A stretch of DNA of 64,000 bases from Aurantiochytrium sp. KH105 (Eukaryota; Sar; Bigyra; Thraustochytrida; Thraustochytriidae). The notes below the pieces were generated by a model that saw nothing but the letters and a program-made list of their open reading frames with translations, had not been told where the DNA came from and searched no databases. The DNA is taken from contig BGKB01000097.1 in NCBI GenBank assembly GCA_003116975.1, forward strand, positions 1 to 64,000, in the 5' to 3' direction. The position numbers and the translations under genes are program-made. The stretch's first letter is position 1. Each line of letters opens with the position of its first letter. Shown in pieces: positions 29,119-39,176 of the stretch.

Positions 29119-30471
29119 ATGGCCTCCTCGCAAGTTGCCGAGGTTCTGAACGCAAGCAGGGCGCTTGCCATCAAGGGCGAAGTCCACGAGGCCGTGGCGC
29201 AATTATTGCGAAAACGACACGAGTTACAAACTCAAGCTACACAACTTGCCGACGCAAGAGACGAGAATGGAGGCAGCGGGCAAAGATCGCGCTCTACTCC
29301 ACACGATAAGCAGGCCAAAGCGCTCGCTAGCGCCATCGAAATCATCAATGCTCGTGTGCAGCCATTACTCAACGACTTGCGGAGCAATGCCTACAAGGCG
29401 CTCGGTGTCAACGCCGGCGCCGAAGTTGCAGATGCTAAGCGCGCGTATCGCAAACTTGCTCTCCGCTTCCACCCAGACAAATCCGAGGGAACTACGGACC
29501 TCTTTCACTGTATTCAGGAAGCCTTTGAGCGATTTCAAGCCGGAGGCACGCTCGTAAAGCCACAACAACCGCAAACAAACTCCAGCTTCTCGGAGCGTTT
29601 TCGTGGACGGCAGCGACAGAATTCTTCACAACCAGGTCGAAGGTCAAGGACCGGCGCCTCGTCCTCGTCGTCCTCGTCTACTTCATCTTCGAGTGCCTCG
29701 GGGCCTCTGCAAACGCCCAAGAACCTTCGCATGATTGATCACAGCTCGGCGTCTGTCACCGTATGCTGGGACCCTCCTCCCGGAGCAACTCCCTCACAAG
29801 TCTCATGCTATGAGCTACAATTCAAGGAAGCCGATGAGCGCGATTGGCATTCTGCAAGCAACTCTTTGTCGCGAACGAGCTGTCAAAAGCACAACCTCAA
29901 ACCAGCCACAACGTATCGCTTTCGCATTCGAGCTCTTTCTGCCCAAACCGGCGAATGGAGTCCTTTCTCTGGGTCAGTCACCGCATCAACCATGGCAGCC
30001 GTGCCCGCGCGCCCGCGCATCATTAGCGTCAGCACAAAGGCGAACCTGGGCACCTTTAACATTGTGTGGGAGTCGGGCGCCTCGACTGGAGGCGGATCCT
30101 CACGTTATGTGTTGGAGTTTCGCCCCAAAAAAGCATTTAGTGCGTGGATCGAAGTCGAGAACAGCAATGAGTACGAAGCCGCGTCCTGTACGCGCATTCT
30201 GCGGGATCTCAGTTTCGTCCGAGCCTATGAATTTCGTGTCCGCGCGAAAAATCAAGTCGGCGCTGGACCATGGAGCTCTACAGCCGCGTATGAGCCACCC
30301 TTGAGTGCTGCGCGAACGCGTGCCAAGGGCAAGCTCAATGTTGTTCGCGTTAAAGCGCTGCCAAGAAAAGAATCACGTCGAGAGGAGGAGCCCGCTCATG
30401 CATCGTGGTCGACCTGGGACGAATGCTTCCGCTGCGACAATCAAGCAGAGGAGAGCACATTTTCGGGATAA
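29119..30471 (+). CDS. J-domain protein with two fibronectin type III domains
   Basis: 450 residues. An N-terminal helical stretch (1-85) resembles a MIT/coiled-coil segment. A J domain follows (about 88-140; NAYKALGV, AKRAYRKLALRFHPDKS) with the HPD tripeptide intact, so it could stimulate an Hsp70. A Ser-rich linker (~150-195) leads to two fibronectin-III domains (about 195-290 and 293-393) with the usual W, Y/L and 'TTYRFRIRA' / 'RAYEFRVRAKNQVGAGPWS' signatures. No signal peptide or TM segment, so it is probably cytosolic. The frame opens at a TTG (29083); I use the ATG at 29119. It is convergent with the next gene, ending 54 bases away. The domain combination is unusual; a J-domain co-chaperone that uses FN3 domains to hold a client or filament is a guess. 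Confidence 0.85.
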   Translation: MASSQVAEVLNASRALAIKGEVHEAVAQLLRKRHELQTQATQLADARDENGGSGQRSRSTPHDKQAKALASAIEIINARVQPLLNDLRSNAYKALGVNAGAEVADAKRAYRKLALRFHPDKSEGTTDLFHCIQEAFERFQAGGTLVKPQQPQTNSSFSERFRGRQRQNSSQPGRRSRTGASSSSSSSTSSSSASGPLQTPKNLRMIDHSSASVTVCWDPPPGATPSQVSCYELQFKEADERDWHSASNSLSRTSCQKHNLKPATTYRFRIRALSAQTGEWSPFSGSVTASTMAAVPARPRIISVSTKANLGTFNIVWESGASTGGGSSRYVLEFRPKKAFSAWIEVENSNEYEAASCTRILRDLSFVRAYEFRVRAKNQVGAGPWSSTAAYEPPLSAARTRAKGKLNVVRVKALPRKESRREEEPAHASWSTWDECFRCDNQAEESTFSG

Positions 30472-30525
30472 CGTCTTCTAGGCTTTATACTTCATCAGTG
30501 GCGGCAGGAGTGTCTACGAACATTC

Positions 30526-31608
30526 CTACGAGGAGAGGAATGGCAGACTATCGAGAAAGGCCTCAACGCGTGCCTCGAGGTCGTCGTGTGTCTGGGCCTT
30601 GAGGCCAGATACGAGATGCGAAGGCAATTGAGCGAACCCGCACTCTGCGCCGAGAAGGGCGCCAATGAGCGCGCCTGTGCCAACGTTTTCGCCTCCCCGA
30701 TTAGCATTGGCCCAAACTGCACGCTCAAAGGCTTCAGAGCGTGAAGTGTCGTCATTTCCAGCTGCGTGCTTGTGCACCATGACAAGAACTGCTGGATAGC
30801 TTTGAGGCAAGTAGCAGGCGGTCATTGGATTCCCGCGAGTGCGCGCAGCCTCTCGCCCAACGTCGAGGCCAACTTGTTTGCCCAGATTCTCTGCGGCTTC
30901 CCTTGCCGAAGACTCGCCACGCGCCACAGATCGCAGCGCCAAGGCGAAATTGCGTGCGGTTTCGGCCGCGAGCGCTGCGTCGCGCGTAATGTGAACCATC
31001 TCTGCAGCTTCTTGGCTGGCTTTGGCATCTTGGGAAGCAGCGAATGCAACGGGAATTGTAGTTACTAGCGCGTCACAGGTATCGACGTTGTGACCATCGT
31101 TATCCGGGCACTCTTCCGGCGGCACGCCATTTGCAAATTTGCCAAAAAACATGCGATGGCAAGTGCCGCAGTAGGTATCGTTATGCGAATTTGGAGTTGT
31201 CATGAATTGAATATAATCGTCTGTGAGAGCAGCTTGCGAAAAGTTGCCCTTGTTGTGCGCCAAAACATCGATCGTCCGCATGAGCAGCGAGCCCTCCAGG
31301 GTATTTTCGCCAGCAGCTAGCATGTGATGGTAGTGGTAGTCTGCGCCTGGCGCCCAGAACTTTTTCTTGTCATGAAAGATCACCTTGCCAATGACATCGC
31401 CCTCGTACCCGCCACGGCCTCCTCCACCTGTGTTCGACTTGCTCATGATCGAGCCTGCAAGGTGTTCCACTGGTTTCGTGTACGCCTCGAGCAGACCGCC
31501 ATAAACGCTGCGCACCTGCATGGCGCCGCCGTACATCCAATGCGTCGGAGCCGCGCTCGCATCCATAATCAAAGCGCCGTACACGGCGCCCTTGACGAGG
31601 TCCCGCAT
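30526..31608 (-). CDS. ADP-ribosylglycohydrolase (ARH)-family protein
   Basis: 360 residues from MRDLVKGAVYGALIMDASAAPTHWMY. The open frame reaches to 32187, but the extra 193 residues begin at a GTG, are basic and repetitive, and the family normally starts at the KGAVYGALI helix. The fold is indicated by that helix, GALLGAECGFAQLP near the C-terminus and several Ala-rich helices. The C-terminal metal-binding loop, which in classic ARH enzymes carries Asp-x-Asp-Thr, reads GGENVGTGALIGALLGA, a variant like the GGDN type of some marine bacterial and protist members; the first loop is DASAAP rather than GDALG. Hydrolysis of ADP-ribose linkages is the family function, but with these changes the reaction is uncertain. 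Longer starts (ATG 32169 or in between) cannot be excluded. Confidence 0.75.
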   Translation of the reverse strand: MRDLVKGAVYGALIMDASAAPTHWMYGGAMQVRSVYGGLLEAYTKPVEHLAGSIMSKSNTGGGGRGGYEGDVIGKVIFHDKKKFWAPGADYHYHHMLAAGENTLEGSLLMRTIDVLAHNKGNFSQAALTDDYIQFMTTPNSHNDTYCGTCHRMFFGKFANGVPPEECPDNDGHNVDTCDALVTTIPVAFAASQDAKASQEAAEMVHITRDAALAAETARNFALALRSVARGESSAREAAENLGKQVGLDVGREAARTRGNPMTACYLPQSYPAVLVMVHKHAAGNDDTSRSEAFERAVWANANRGGENVGTGALIGALLGAECGFAQLPSHLVSGLKAQTHDDLEARVEAFLDSLPFLSS

Positions 31609-32572
31609 GAAGAAAAAGCTGGCGCTGCCCCAGCGTAGCCTTCTCGCAGCGGCGCGCGTCCCACGCGAGCGAAGCAAGTTGCGGCCGCCGCGGTTCGCGT
31701 CCGACTCGGGATAAGCGTTTCGCTTCCTCCTGAAAAGCTGATCTGATCGTGTCGAGTCGTCCTCGCGCGCCCCGCCAACGACCCCGTCATCGCCCAGAAA
31801 AACTCCTCCATGCTTGGACGCAGAATTCACCGCGACGCGCGACGACGCGCCGGTGAAAAAGTTCTTGCCGGCGCCTCGCCGCCGATCGGGGCGAGAACTC
31901 TTGGCAAGAACAACCTCGAGGTTGCAGGATTTTACGAGGTTTATCGGGGACAAGGAGCAAGCTGGATTTGGGTTGCGCAAAATATTACGGTCTCGACGAA
32001 GTTGCCAGTTTGTGTTCGTCCCCATCGAGTGTGCGGTCGGGGCCTCTTCCCGCGATTCAGAGCGTCGGTTGCTCCGAGCTTGCCGAATTCCTCTCGGCGG
32101 GTGTGTCGCGGTCGCGGCGCCGAGTGCTCCCTCTCGCGAAGCCGATTGCATCGGCCAGTCGATGGGCATCGACCCTCGGCCAATCACTCGGCGCGGACAC
32201 GGGCAGTGGCTTGGAAATGGATTTTAGCACCCTGTTTCACACCTCTTGGATTATCTCTAGCCACTTCGCGCGCGCACTGCTTCTGAAACGAGCGCGTGCT
32301 GTCATGGAAAGGCTTGTCTTACGCAGACATACGCAAGGGACAGGAGAATGAACGATGCGCATGTCGTTGACTGTGCTGCCTACCGTGTGTCTGCATGCCG
32401 AAAGGCGGACGGGAGAGTAAAGTCCCAACTCCCGGCTCTCCTCTAGAGGTAGCTCGTGCCGCCGGCAGCAGCGGAGGGACATCGTAAATTCACAACGCGT
32501 CCCCGGCGCTCGTTGGAGTGACCTGATCACGACCACTTGGTTGCTGCGTCCGATCGGCATTCGGCATTCCCC
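31609..32572. other. Divergent promoter region (or unconfirmed N-terminal extension of the ARH gene)
   Basis: The minus strand is open through 32187 in frame with the ARH protein, but the encoded residues lack domain features. The rest is the upstream region of the beta-helix gene at 32573. No repeat or RNA gene recognised. Confidence 0.45.
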
Positions 32573-34246
32573 ATGGTGAGCTCTGTTCGCGCCTGGGCAG
32601 CTGCTGCCCTCATTGCAGCCTTGATGTATGGCGACGCGGCGCATGTGGTCGTGGGTGGCAGCTCGAAGAAAGGGACGGTGATCCTAAGGCAGACAGACTT
32701 TGACGCGGGGACGGTCTTCCTCGACAAGAAGGGGGCCACATACAGACTTGGGGAGGACATTAGCTTCCGGCCTCTTGGTGACCTGCAGGAGGATGACCCG
32801 GAATCCTGGATGTATCCCGACCGTTCGAGTGCTCCGTATAACTCGACCCCGTTCAGGCTGGGCTTCTTCACGGCGATTGCAATTACTGCAGACGACATCA
32901 CGTTTGATTTGAATGGATTTACGTTGGAACAGTCGCAGGAGCATGCCACGATGCAGCGATTCTTTTCGCTCATCGAGCTTGCAAGCATGCCATTCCCCGC
33001 TGACAAGGGACCCGCGACTTTTGGTGGCGCAGACGAATTCAAGGCCGCCAAAAATATTCGCATTACAAATGGCGTCTTGGGTCGCAGTAGTCACCACGGC
33101 ATCCACGGAAACAGCAACACCAAAGTTTTTCTCGACAATCTCGAGATTCGAGATTTCGAGGTCGCTGGCGTCGCGCTCAATAATGTGGATCGACTGCGCA
33201 TGAAAAACGTAGATGTCCGCGACGCGCGAGCAGATGTCTCGGCTTCGCCAGCGCTTTCACACAGCATTTTCCTGCTCCAGGCCGTGTCAAAGTTTCTTTC
33301 GGCTCCATCGGACTCGGCAGTGGCAGAAAAGGCGACAGCCTTGCGAACAGCTGTTTACGATTTTCTCAAGAATGGAGATGATTCGTATGGTATTTTTACT
33401 TCGCGAACCGACGGTCTTCCGGACGGCTCCCTGCTCGCTGGCATCATGATCGCATCGAAGTTCAACGTTGGAGACTTTGAGATGGAGATCCCGGACGATG
33501 GGGATGAGGACGGCTCCTTTCGCGTTGTCCTACGAAATGTTCACGTGTCAAACCTCACGGCGCGACCGCAAGAGTCCGCAATTCTCAAGTACAAGACTGC
33601 GGAGGGCGTTGACTCGACCGGCTACGGTGCCGGCAAGGTTGTCGACATTGTATCTGCAGCGTTTGATGTTGATCACGTCGTTGCCTACGCAACAGACTAC
33701 TCCTATCAGGCCAATCCTTTGGCTGACTTGCAATTAGCCGTGGCTGCTTATGCCCTCGAGTGCCAGGCAACAAATGCTACGTGCAACCAAGGCAGCGAGG
33801 GTCGTCTTTTGGCTCGCAACAAGATTCCGCAAGAGGTCATCGATTGGAGTACGGCTGCAAACCCTGCATCGGCCTGGGACACGATCCTTGCGTCATACAC
33901 GATTCTTCCAAATCAAGATGCCATGGGCCATTTCTCCAAAGGCATTGTTGGTTTGAAGCTCGATGGCATCTCCAAGGCGCGCATCAAATCTGTCGAGGTT
34001 TCAGAAGTGACCAACGCTGCGCGATCCGTAGATCGGTCACCATTGGCCCTGGCAGCTGATCCCGACTACCTCTATCAGGGCTTTGCGGCCCGAGGCGTTT
34101 CTGTTGCTGCCTCTGTTAATATTGTGGGTGAGAGCGTCCAGGTATCTGATATTGTCTCGGTCTCTGGATCTCAGGTCTGCGTTGATGCTATCAACCGTGT
34201 TCTTGGTCTCGACATGCGTGCCGAGGTAGGCACCTCGTCTATCTAG
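32573..34246 (+). CDS. Secreted beta-helix-like protein, paralogue 1
   Basis: 557 residues, starting with a signal peptide (MVSSVRAWAAAALIAALMYGDAA); the frame is open from a TTG at 32537 but the ATG at 32573 gives the signal sequence. The body has repeated short strands of the form 'IRITNGVLGRSSHHGIHG' / 'VFLDNLEIRDFEVAGVALNNV' / 'LRMKNVDVRD', the pattern of a right-handed parallel beta-helix as in pectate-lyase-like surface proteins. No catalytic triad of a named polysaccharide lyase is evident. About half of the residues match the gene at 35368 over the full length, including DEFKAA and RSPLALAADPDY. It probably acts outside the cell on or in polysaccharide or the scale-like wall; that role is inference. 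Confidence 0.75.
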   Translation: MVSSVRAWAAAALIAALMYGDAAHVVVGGSSKKGTVILRQTDFDAGTVFLDKKGATYRLGEDISFRPLGDLQEDDPESWMYPDRSSAPYNSTPFRLGFFTAIAITADDITFDLNGFTLEQSQEHATMQRFFSLIELASMPFPADKGPATFGGADEFKAAKNIRITNGVLGRSSHHGIHGNSNTKVFLDNLEIRDFEVAGVALNNVDRLRMKNVDVRDARADVSASPALSHSIFLLQAVSKFLSAPSDSAVAEKATALRTAVYDFLKNGDDSYGIFTSRTDGLPDGSLLAGIMIASKFNVGDFEMEIPDDGDEDGSFRVVLRNVHVSNLTARPQESAILKYKTAEGVDSTGYGAGKVVDIVSAAFDVDHVVAYATDYSYQANPLADLQLAVAAYALECQATNATCNQGSEGRLLARNKIPQEVIDWSTAANPASAWDTILASYTILPNQDAMGHFSKGIVGLKLDGISKARIKSVEVSEVTNAARSVDRSPLALAADPDYLYQGFAARGVSVAASVNIVGESVQVSDIVSVSGSQVCVDAINRVLGLDMRAEVGTSSI

Positions 34247-34933
34247 ACCGGACCTTGACACGAAGTGGGCAATGCTGAGCGACCATCGGAGATTTACGGA
34301 ATGGAAAATGTCCGTAGCTTGTGTAAAGAATGAAAGTAGTGCTTACGAAATGTAAAATCTGCTCGGTGAAACCAAAGGGGGGAATCAACGGGTAGGCCTA
34401 TTCTGCAAGAGACACATTCGAACTTTATAAACAATGATATTTTCTTGCTGGAGAAAGCGACCTTGCATAATATTGTCCACAATGCAAAGAGCGGTTAGCT
34501 TTCGAACACGGCGTCACAAGAGTCCTTTCTCTCGAGATGGGTATTTTTCCATTCGTTCTGATACCCAAAGATCACGCATCGCTGAACCTTCGGTCCCGCC
34601 GTCGCCGCCGCTGTCATTCTTATTCTTATTGTTCCGCCTCCAAAACTACGCTGCGACTCCGCGCGTCATCGTTCGGAGGTCCCTCTCACCGCCCCCACCC
34701 CGCCCAAAGAGTCCCAACAGGTTGGGCTGTGGGGGAGATCCGTTTCTAGAATGGTATCATGATGCCGTGCCATTGCGGCCACATCAGACATCAGGCTCAT
34801 CTCAGCGCATCTCACTATGGCAGACAAATCGTTCTTTTGCTGACGTAAGTGGGTGCACTGATGTAAGCTAGGAAATTGACAGTAAGTAACAAAGCTCTGC
34901 TTGCTTCCACTTAGTCTTTGCGGTCGCACGGTT

Positions 34934-35022
34934 GTGTTCATTGCTTTACTTTCGAGCCGTTCATGCTGCGTACAGCCTAATTCGAAAGCAGATGTTGAGT
35001 CCGCGTCCTCTCGAGGTGCGAG
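34934..35022 (+). repeat. Diverged direct repeat, copy 1, with signal-peptide-like coding potential
   Basis: Begins GTGTTCATTGCTTTACTTTC and encodes VVFIALLSSRSCCVQPNSKA. It aligns with 35166-35254, 232 bases downstream, at roughly three-quarters identity by eye. Confidence 0.7.
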
Positions 35023-35165
35023 GCTTGCTCGAATCCCCGAGAGCCATTGATTTTGCGATGTAAAAAAAAATGTGCAATTTCGCGCTTCTACTCTTGGAAA
35101 GGAAGATGACGAGGCCCTGTGGCGTCTCGCAACACCCCCTTGCACCAAGCATGGGGCTCGGGTTT

Positions 35166-35254
35166 GTGTTCATTGCTTTGCTTTTGAGCCGTTCATGCCG
35201 TGTTCAGCCTTGCTCGAAAGCGGGTCTCACTCCGCGCCCTCTTGGAGTGTGGGG
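35166..35254 (+). repeat. Diverged direct repeat, copy 2, with signal-peptide-like coding potential
   Basis: Begins GTGTTCATTGCTTTGCTTTT. An ATG at 35151 starts MGLGFVFIALLLSRSCRVQP, a good signal-peptide shape, but the frame then continues as low-complexity sequence into the next gene's start. Confidence 0.7.
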
Positions 35255-35367
35255 GACGCGGACAGAGACCCTTGGATTACTTCTTCAGCGAGCGCAAATG
35301 AGAAGGGGGCAGCAGACTTGCTGCTCTCAGCAGAACCGCGACTCAGCGAAGAAAGAATCAAGGCAAG

Positions 35368-37008
35368 ATGAAGATCATAGCACTTGCACTTCTCGTCATA
35401 GCCTGCTGCGCAGATGTCGCGCAGGGTAGAAGGGTGGTCAAGCTCTGGCAATCGGACTTTGATAAAGGTACCCTTGTCTTGAAACGTAGTAACACGCGAT
35501 ATGTTCTTGGCGAAGACATCGTCTTCCGGCCGCAAGGAGACTTGACGCCCGAGTCGCCAGAGACATGGATGTTTCCGAGTCGCAACCAACAGGCCTACAC
35601 CGGAAGCGCATTTCGTCTCGGCTTTTTTGCGGCAATCACCATCTCCGGATACAATGTAGTGCTCGATCTCAATGGCTACACCTTGAGTCAATCGGTAGAA
35701 CATGCCAACGTACAGCGCTTCTTTGCCCTCATTGAGCTGGCAAGCTCGCCATTTCCACCAAATCAGGGTCCAGCCTCGTTCGGAGGCGTTGATGAATTCA
35801 AGGCCGCTCGCAGAGTGCGCATCGAGAATGGCGTGTTAGGACTGAGTAGCCATCATGGCATCCACGGAAACCACAACGTCCGTGTGACGCTCCAAAACCT
35901 GGAGATTCGCGACTTTGAGGTTGCTGGTGTTGCCCTCAATCGAGTTCATAATCTGCGCATGCGTGACGTGTACGTCCATTCCTCGCGAACTGACGTACCT
36001 TCGGCTGGCGCGCTTTCGCAGAGTGTCTTTCTCTTGCAAGCATCGCGCTTCTTTCTTACGCCCACGACCGCCATTACAGAGAAGGCAGCTGCGCTTCGAA
36101 CTGCTGTGTACAACTTTCTCAATGATGGCTCCGACCCTTCAAAACTGTTTTCATCGCAATCCGGAGGCCTGCCCGACGGTTCCTTGCTCGCTGGCGTCAT
36201 GGTTTCGGCCAGGCTCAACATTGGACTCTTTGAAACAGAAACGCCGTATTGGCGCGACCAGGACGTTTCTCGAGATGTTCAACTCAAGAATGTTGTCATC
36301 GAAAACCTTGTCGGTCGTCCAAGGGAGACTGGCGCTTTGAAAACGACTTCTCCGCGGACTGTGGTGGATCCTCGTACCGAGGCTTACCAGAATGGGCACG
36401 CCAGCGACATCATTGCAGCGGTCTTTGACGTTGATCGCGTCGTCGACATCGACAATAACTTTGCTTACGTGCCCACACCACTTGCAGACCTGCAGCTTGC
36501 GGTAGCCGAGCACGCCATCACGTGCCTTTCTCAAAACCTCACCTGCGGAACGGGAGCTGAAGGAAGCCTGCTCAAGCGCAACGGAATCTCGCAAGCTATC
36601 GTTGACTGGTCCAAGAGCGATGATCCTGCGGCTGCGTGGGCCTATATCCAGGAGGAGATGCACGTTGTGGGCAATCATGATGTGCAATTTCATCATAATA
36701 AGGGAATTAAAGGTCTCAAGCTTGAGGGGACTTTTCTCGCTCAGATTGAAAATGTCAAAGTATCTGGCATTGTCAATCTTGCGGATTCCACGGACCGCTC
36801 TCCTTTGGCGCTCGCTCATGATCCTGACTATGTCTATGAAGGCTTCGCTTCTCGCGGAGTCGTCATTGCTGCTGCGCTCAATGTCGCGGGGGATAAGGTT
36901 GAAGTTACAAACGTGACGTCAGTCTCGGGCCCACACATTTGCTTGGATGCTGTAAATCACGTGCCCAAACTGAACCTGAATAGGCTTGATATGGAATGCA
37001 TGTACTAA
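35368..37008 (+). CDS. Secreted beta-helix-like protein, paralogue 2
   Basis: 546 residues. The signal peptide MKIIALALLVIACCADVAQG is followed by the same architecture as the gene at 32573, in the same order: VLDLNGYTLSQS, VRIENGVLGLSSHHGIHG, VTLQNLEIRDFEVAGVALN, a helical middle (EKAAALRTAVYNFLNDG), SGGLPDGSLLAGVMVSA, and RSPLALAHDPDYVYEGFASRG near the C-terminus. Several cysteines are shared with paralogue 1 around 'ITCLSQNLTCG'/'LECQATNATC', suggesting a conserved disulphide, and NxT/S sites suggest glycosylation. The pair lies in tandem on the same strand 1.1 kb apart, consistent with local duplication. It ends in CMY, while paralogue 1 ends in a different tail. Confidence 0.75.
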   Translation: MKIIALALLVIACCADVAQGRRVVKLWQSDFDKGTLVLKRSNTRYVLGEDIVFRPQGDLTPESPETWMFPSRNQQAYTGSAFRLGFFAAITISGYNVVLDLNGYTLSQSVEHANVQRFFALIELASSPFPPNQGPASFGGVDEFKAARRVRIENGVLGLSSHHGIHGNHNVRVTLQNLEIRDFEVAGVALNRVHNLRMRDVYVHSSRTDVPSAGALSQSVFLLQASRFFLTPTTAITEKAAALRTAVYNFLNDGSDPSKLFSSQSGGLPDGSLLAGVMVSARLNIGLFETETPYWRDQDVSRDVQLKNVVIENLVGRPRETGALKTTSPRTVVDPRTEAYQNGHASDIIAAVFDVDRVVDIDNNFAYVPTPLADLQLAVAEHAITCLSQNLTCGTGAEGSLLKRNGISQAIVDWSKSDDPAAAWAYIQEEMHVVGNHDVQFHHNKGIKGLKLEGTFLAQIENVKVSGIVNLADSTDRSPLALAHDPDYVYEGFASRGVVIAAALNVAGDKVEVTNVTSVSGPHICLDAVNHVPKLNLNRLDMECMY

Positions 37009-38764
37009 GGGACGAGGGACTCTATTTCCCGATGGAATAAACGTGTTCACGCATGCAACTTCTAACCTTGTAAAAAATCGCCCTTTGCTAACAGAGATAC
37101 TTAACTGTTCACGCAACCTTTCACCTAATCAGAAATCGCCTTTCTCATTTTCAACGAAAATTATCGCTTCAAAGATTCTACTTCGAAGGCTGGCACAGTG
37201 TCGGCGTTCCAAGGGAGCAGGCACAACGAAGAAAGACGCCCATCACCGCTGTGTATACATACCCCTTTCCAACACCCTACTTTGCTCTTCATCGTTCAAT
37301 TTTGTCCATCATTGCTCGATTCTCGCAAAGCAGGTTGGTATAACCAAGTCCTACTTGAACCCTCTTCCGTACCAGTGACAGCCCGTACGCACCCCCCAAC
37401 TATTGCAACGTCGCGTCACTTGCCGGATGCTTGGCGTTGTTGACTCCCTCTACCATGAAACGCACGGGTTGGGCAGCCCAGCCTACAGTGCAAACCGTCG
37501 CCACCACACTGTTGAGCTGCCTGCCGCGGCCGGCAGATCGACACAGCTTGTTGGGAGGGGGAGCGAACCGTCGGGTCCCCGAAATCGTCCTACGTTTTCC
37601 GTTGTGCTTGGTCCCCACTTCCCCGGGCTCGAGCCGACCGACGACCGAAAGCGGAACAGCCAGCCAGCTGCAGCCACCTACCTCAGCAGCAGCTAGACAT
37701 GAGACACGATATAAAAGAAGTCAAGGTTCCAGCTGTCCCTTCGCGCGTCCCATTTGGGCCACTGCCACACGCACTGCGCTACACGGGACGACGGTTTGGG
37801 CCTCCTTTTTTCCCGTTTCGTTCCAGGCGCTCCGAGTCCGAGTCCGAGCCATTCCGAGCGCGAGCCCAAGCGTGTGCTGTCCAGCGCCGTCGGCCTTTTC
37901 TCCATTCCAGCCTCGGCCAGCCGAACTGCTGCACTTTCCGGGGCGTGCGTGCCTTGTTTCGTGTCATCATCGCTCGATAACGTCCACCGAGCTCACCATT
38001 TCCCCTGCGCTGGCAGCCCAGCCCAGCGAAAGAAGAAAACCCGCCTGGCCGCGCCTTCTGGGCCGCAGCTTTCTTCCTCGCCCTCGCCGCCGTCTCCCGC
38101 GACGTGGGTCGCGCGCAGGACGTGGATGCCGCGCGGGCACGCGCTCTCAGCCCACATGGCGCTCGAGACCGTTGCGCTCGCACTATAGCCCCTGACTAGC
38201 TAACTGCAGCAGTGCGTAGTATGTATGTAGCAAACGGCCGCGGCCCTTCCCGGCGCGCATTCCCGACTTGCGGCCGCGCGCGCGCAAGTGCGCTATCCGC
38301 GGCGCAAGCGGGCTATCCGGCGCGCGCAAGTGCGGCAAACGGCCGCCGGCTTGCGCCGCGGATACTCGACTTGCGCGGGGGCGGCCGCAAGTGCGCGCGG
38401 GCGGCCGCAAGTCGCGCAAACCGCCTTCGCGCAGTGCCCGCGCCGCGGCGCCGGAGGAAGGGAGAAACAAAGAGGGAAAGAAAACAAACCACCGTCGCCC
38501 GGGCCCCGCCCGCTCGGCACGCACGCGCTCAAGCCCGCTCGGCAGGAGCCCCGCCCCGCCCCGCCCCGCCCGCGCGCGCCCCGGCGCCGCAGTCGCGCTC
38601 GGCCCCGCGCGCCCCCGCCGCGTGCCGAGGGAGAGCGCGCGAGCCCCGAGATAGATCTCGTTCTCGCGGGCTCCATCCATCCATCCATCGCTCGCGAAGC
38701 CCGCGACGGCGACGGCGACCGCGCGGAGGAGGAGCAGCAACAGCAGCGGAGGAGGGCCGCAGCC
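37009..38764. other. Long upstream region of the polyglutamine-protein gene
   Basis: No gene recognised. A + strand frame 37455-38195 starts with ATG but its sequence is Pro/Arg/Ser-rich without family features. From 38220 the region becomes very GC-rich and holds a dense cluster of CTTGCG/CGCAAG motifs (annotated separately), then pure GC-rich leader DNA with a (CATC)n run near 38677-38692. Confidence 0.5.
38265..38415. promoter_or_regulatory. Cluster of CTTGCG/CGCAAG elements
   Basis: Eight CTTGCG or CGCAAG hexamers in about 150 bp, six of them extended to ACTTGCG/CGCAAGT (near 38266, 38283, 38326, 38369, 38386 and 38406), in both orientations and mixed with two CTATCCG motifs. The cluster sits about 350-500 bases before the start codon at 38765. 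The same two motifs are combined again at 51862-51936 upstream of the eL18 gene. Binding by a transcription factor is inference. Confidence 0.45.
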
Positions 38765-38940
38765 ATGGTCGTCAGCGAGGCGCCGCCGCAGGCCGCGGCG
38801 GGGCCCGCGCCCCGCGCGCTGGAGCCTCGGAAGAACGAGGCCGCCGCTACAGCGGCCTCGAAAACGCGCCCCAAGGAGAGCGTGACGGGAACGCACCAGC
38901 GTCGACGCGAGCGCCGCGGCCGTCGCGAGCCCAGGCGTGT

Positions 38941-38976
<36 letters not shown>

Positions 38977-39100
38977 CCCGTCCGCATCGCTGGCGACGTC
39001 GCTTAAAGCGCAGCAGGGTAAGCAGCAGCGAAAGCAGCAGCAGCGGCAGCAGCAGCAGGCAAAGGCAAAGCAACAACCGCAACAAGAAAATCGCCTCCCC

Positions 39101-39176
<76 letters not shown>

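Larger units (their letters stand above)
34247..35367. other. Region between the two beta-helix paralogues
   Basis: About 1.1 kb with no full-length gene. It contains two diverged copies of a ~90-base segment (34934-35022 and 35166-35254) that could be remnants of a signal-peptide-coding exon; the rest shows only short frames. Confidence 0.5.
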
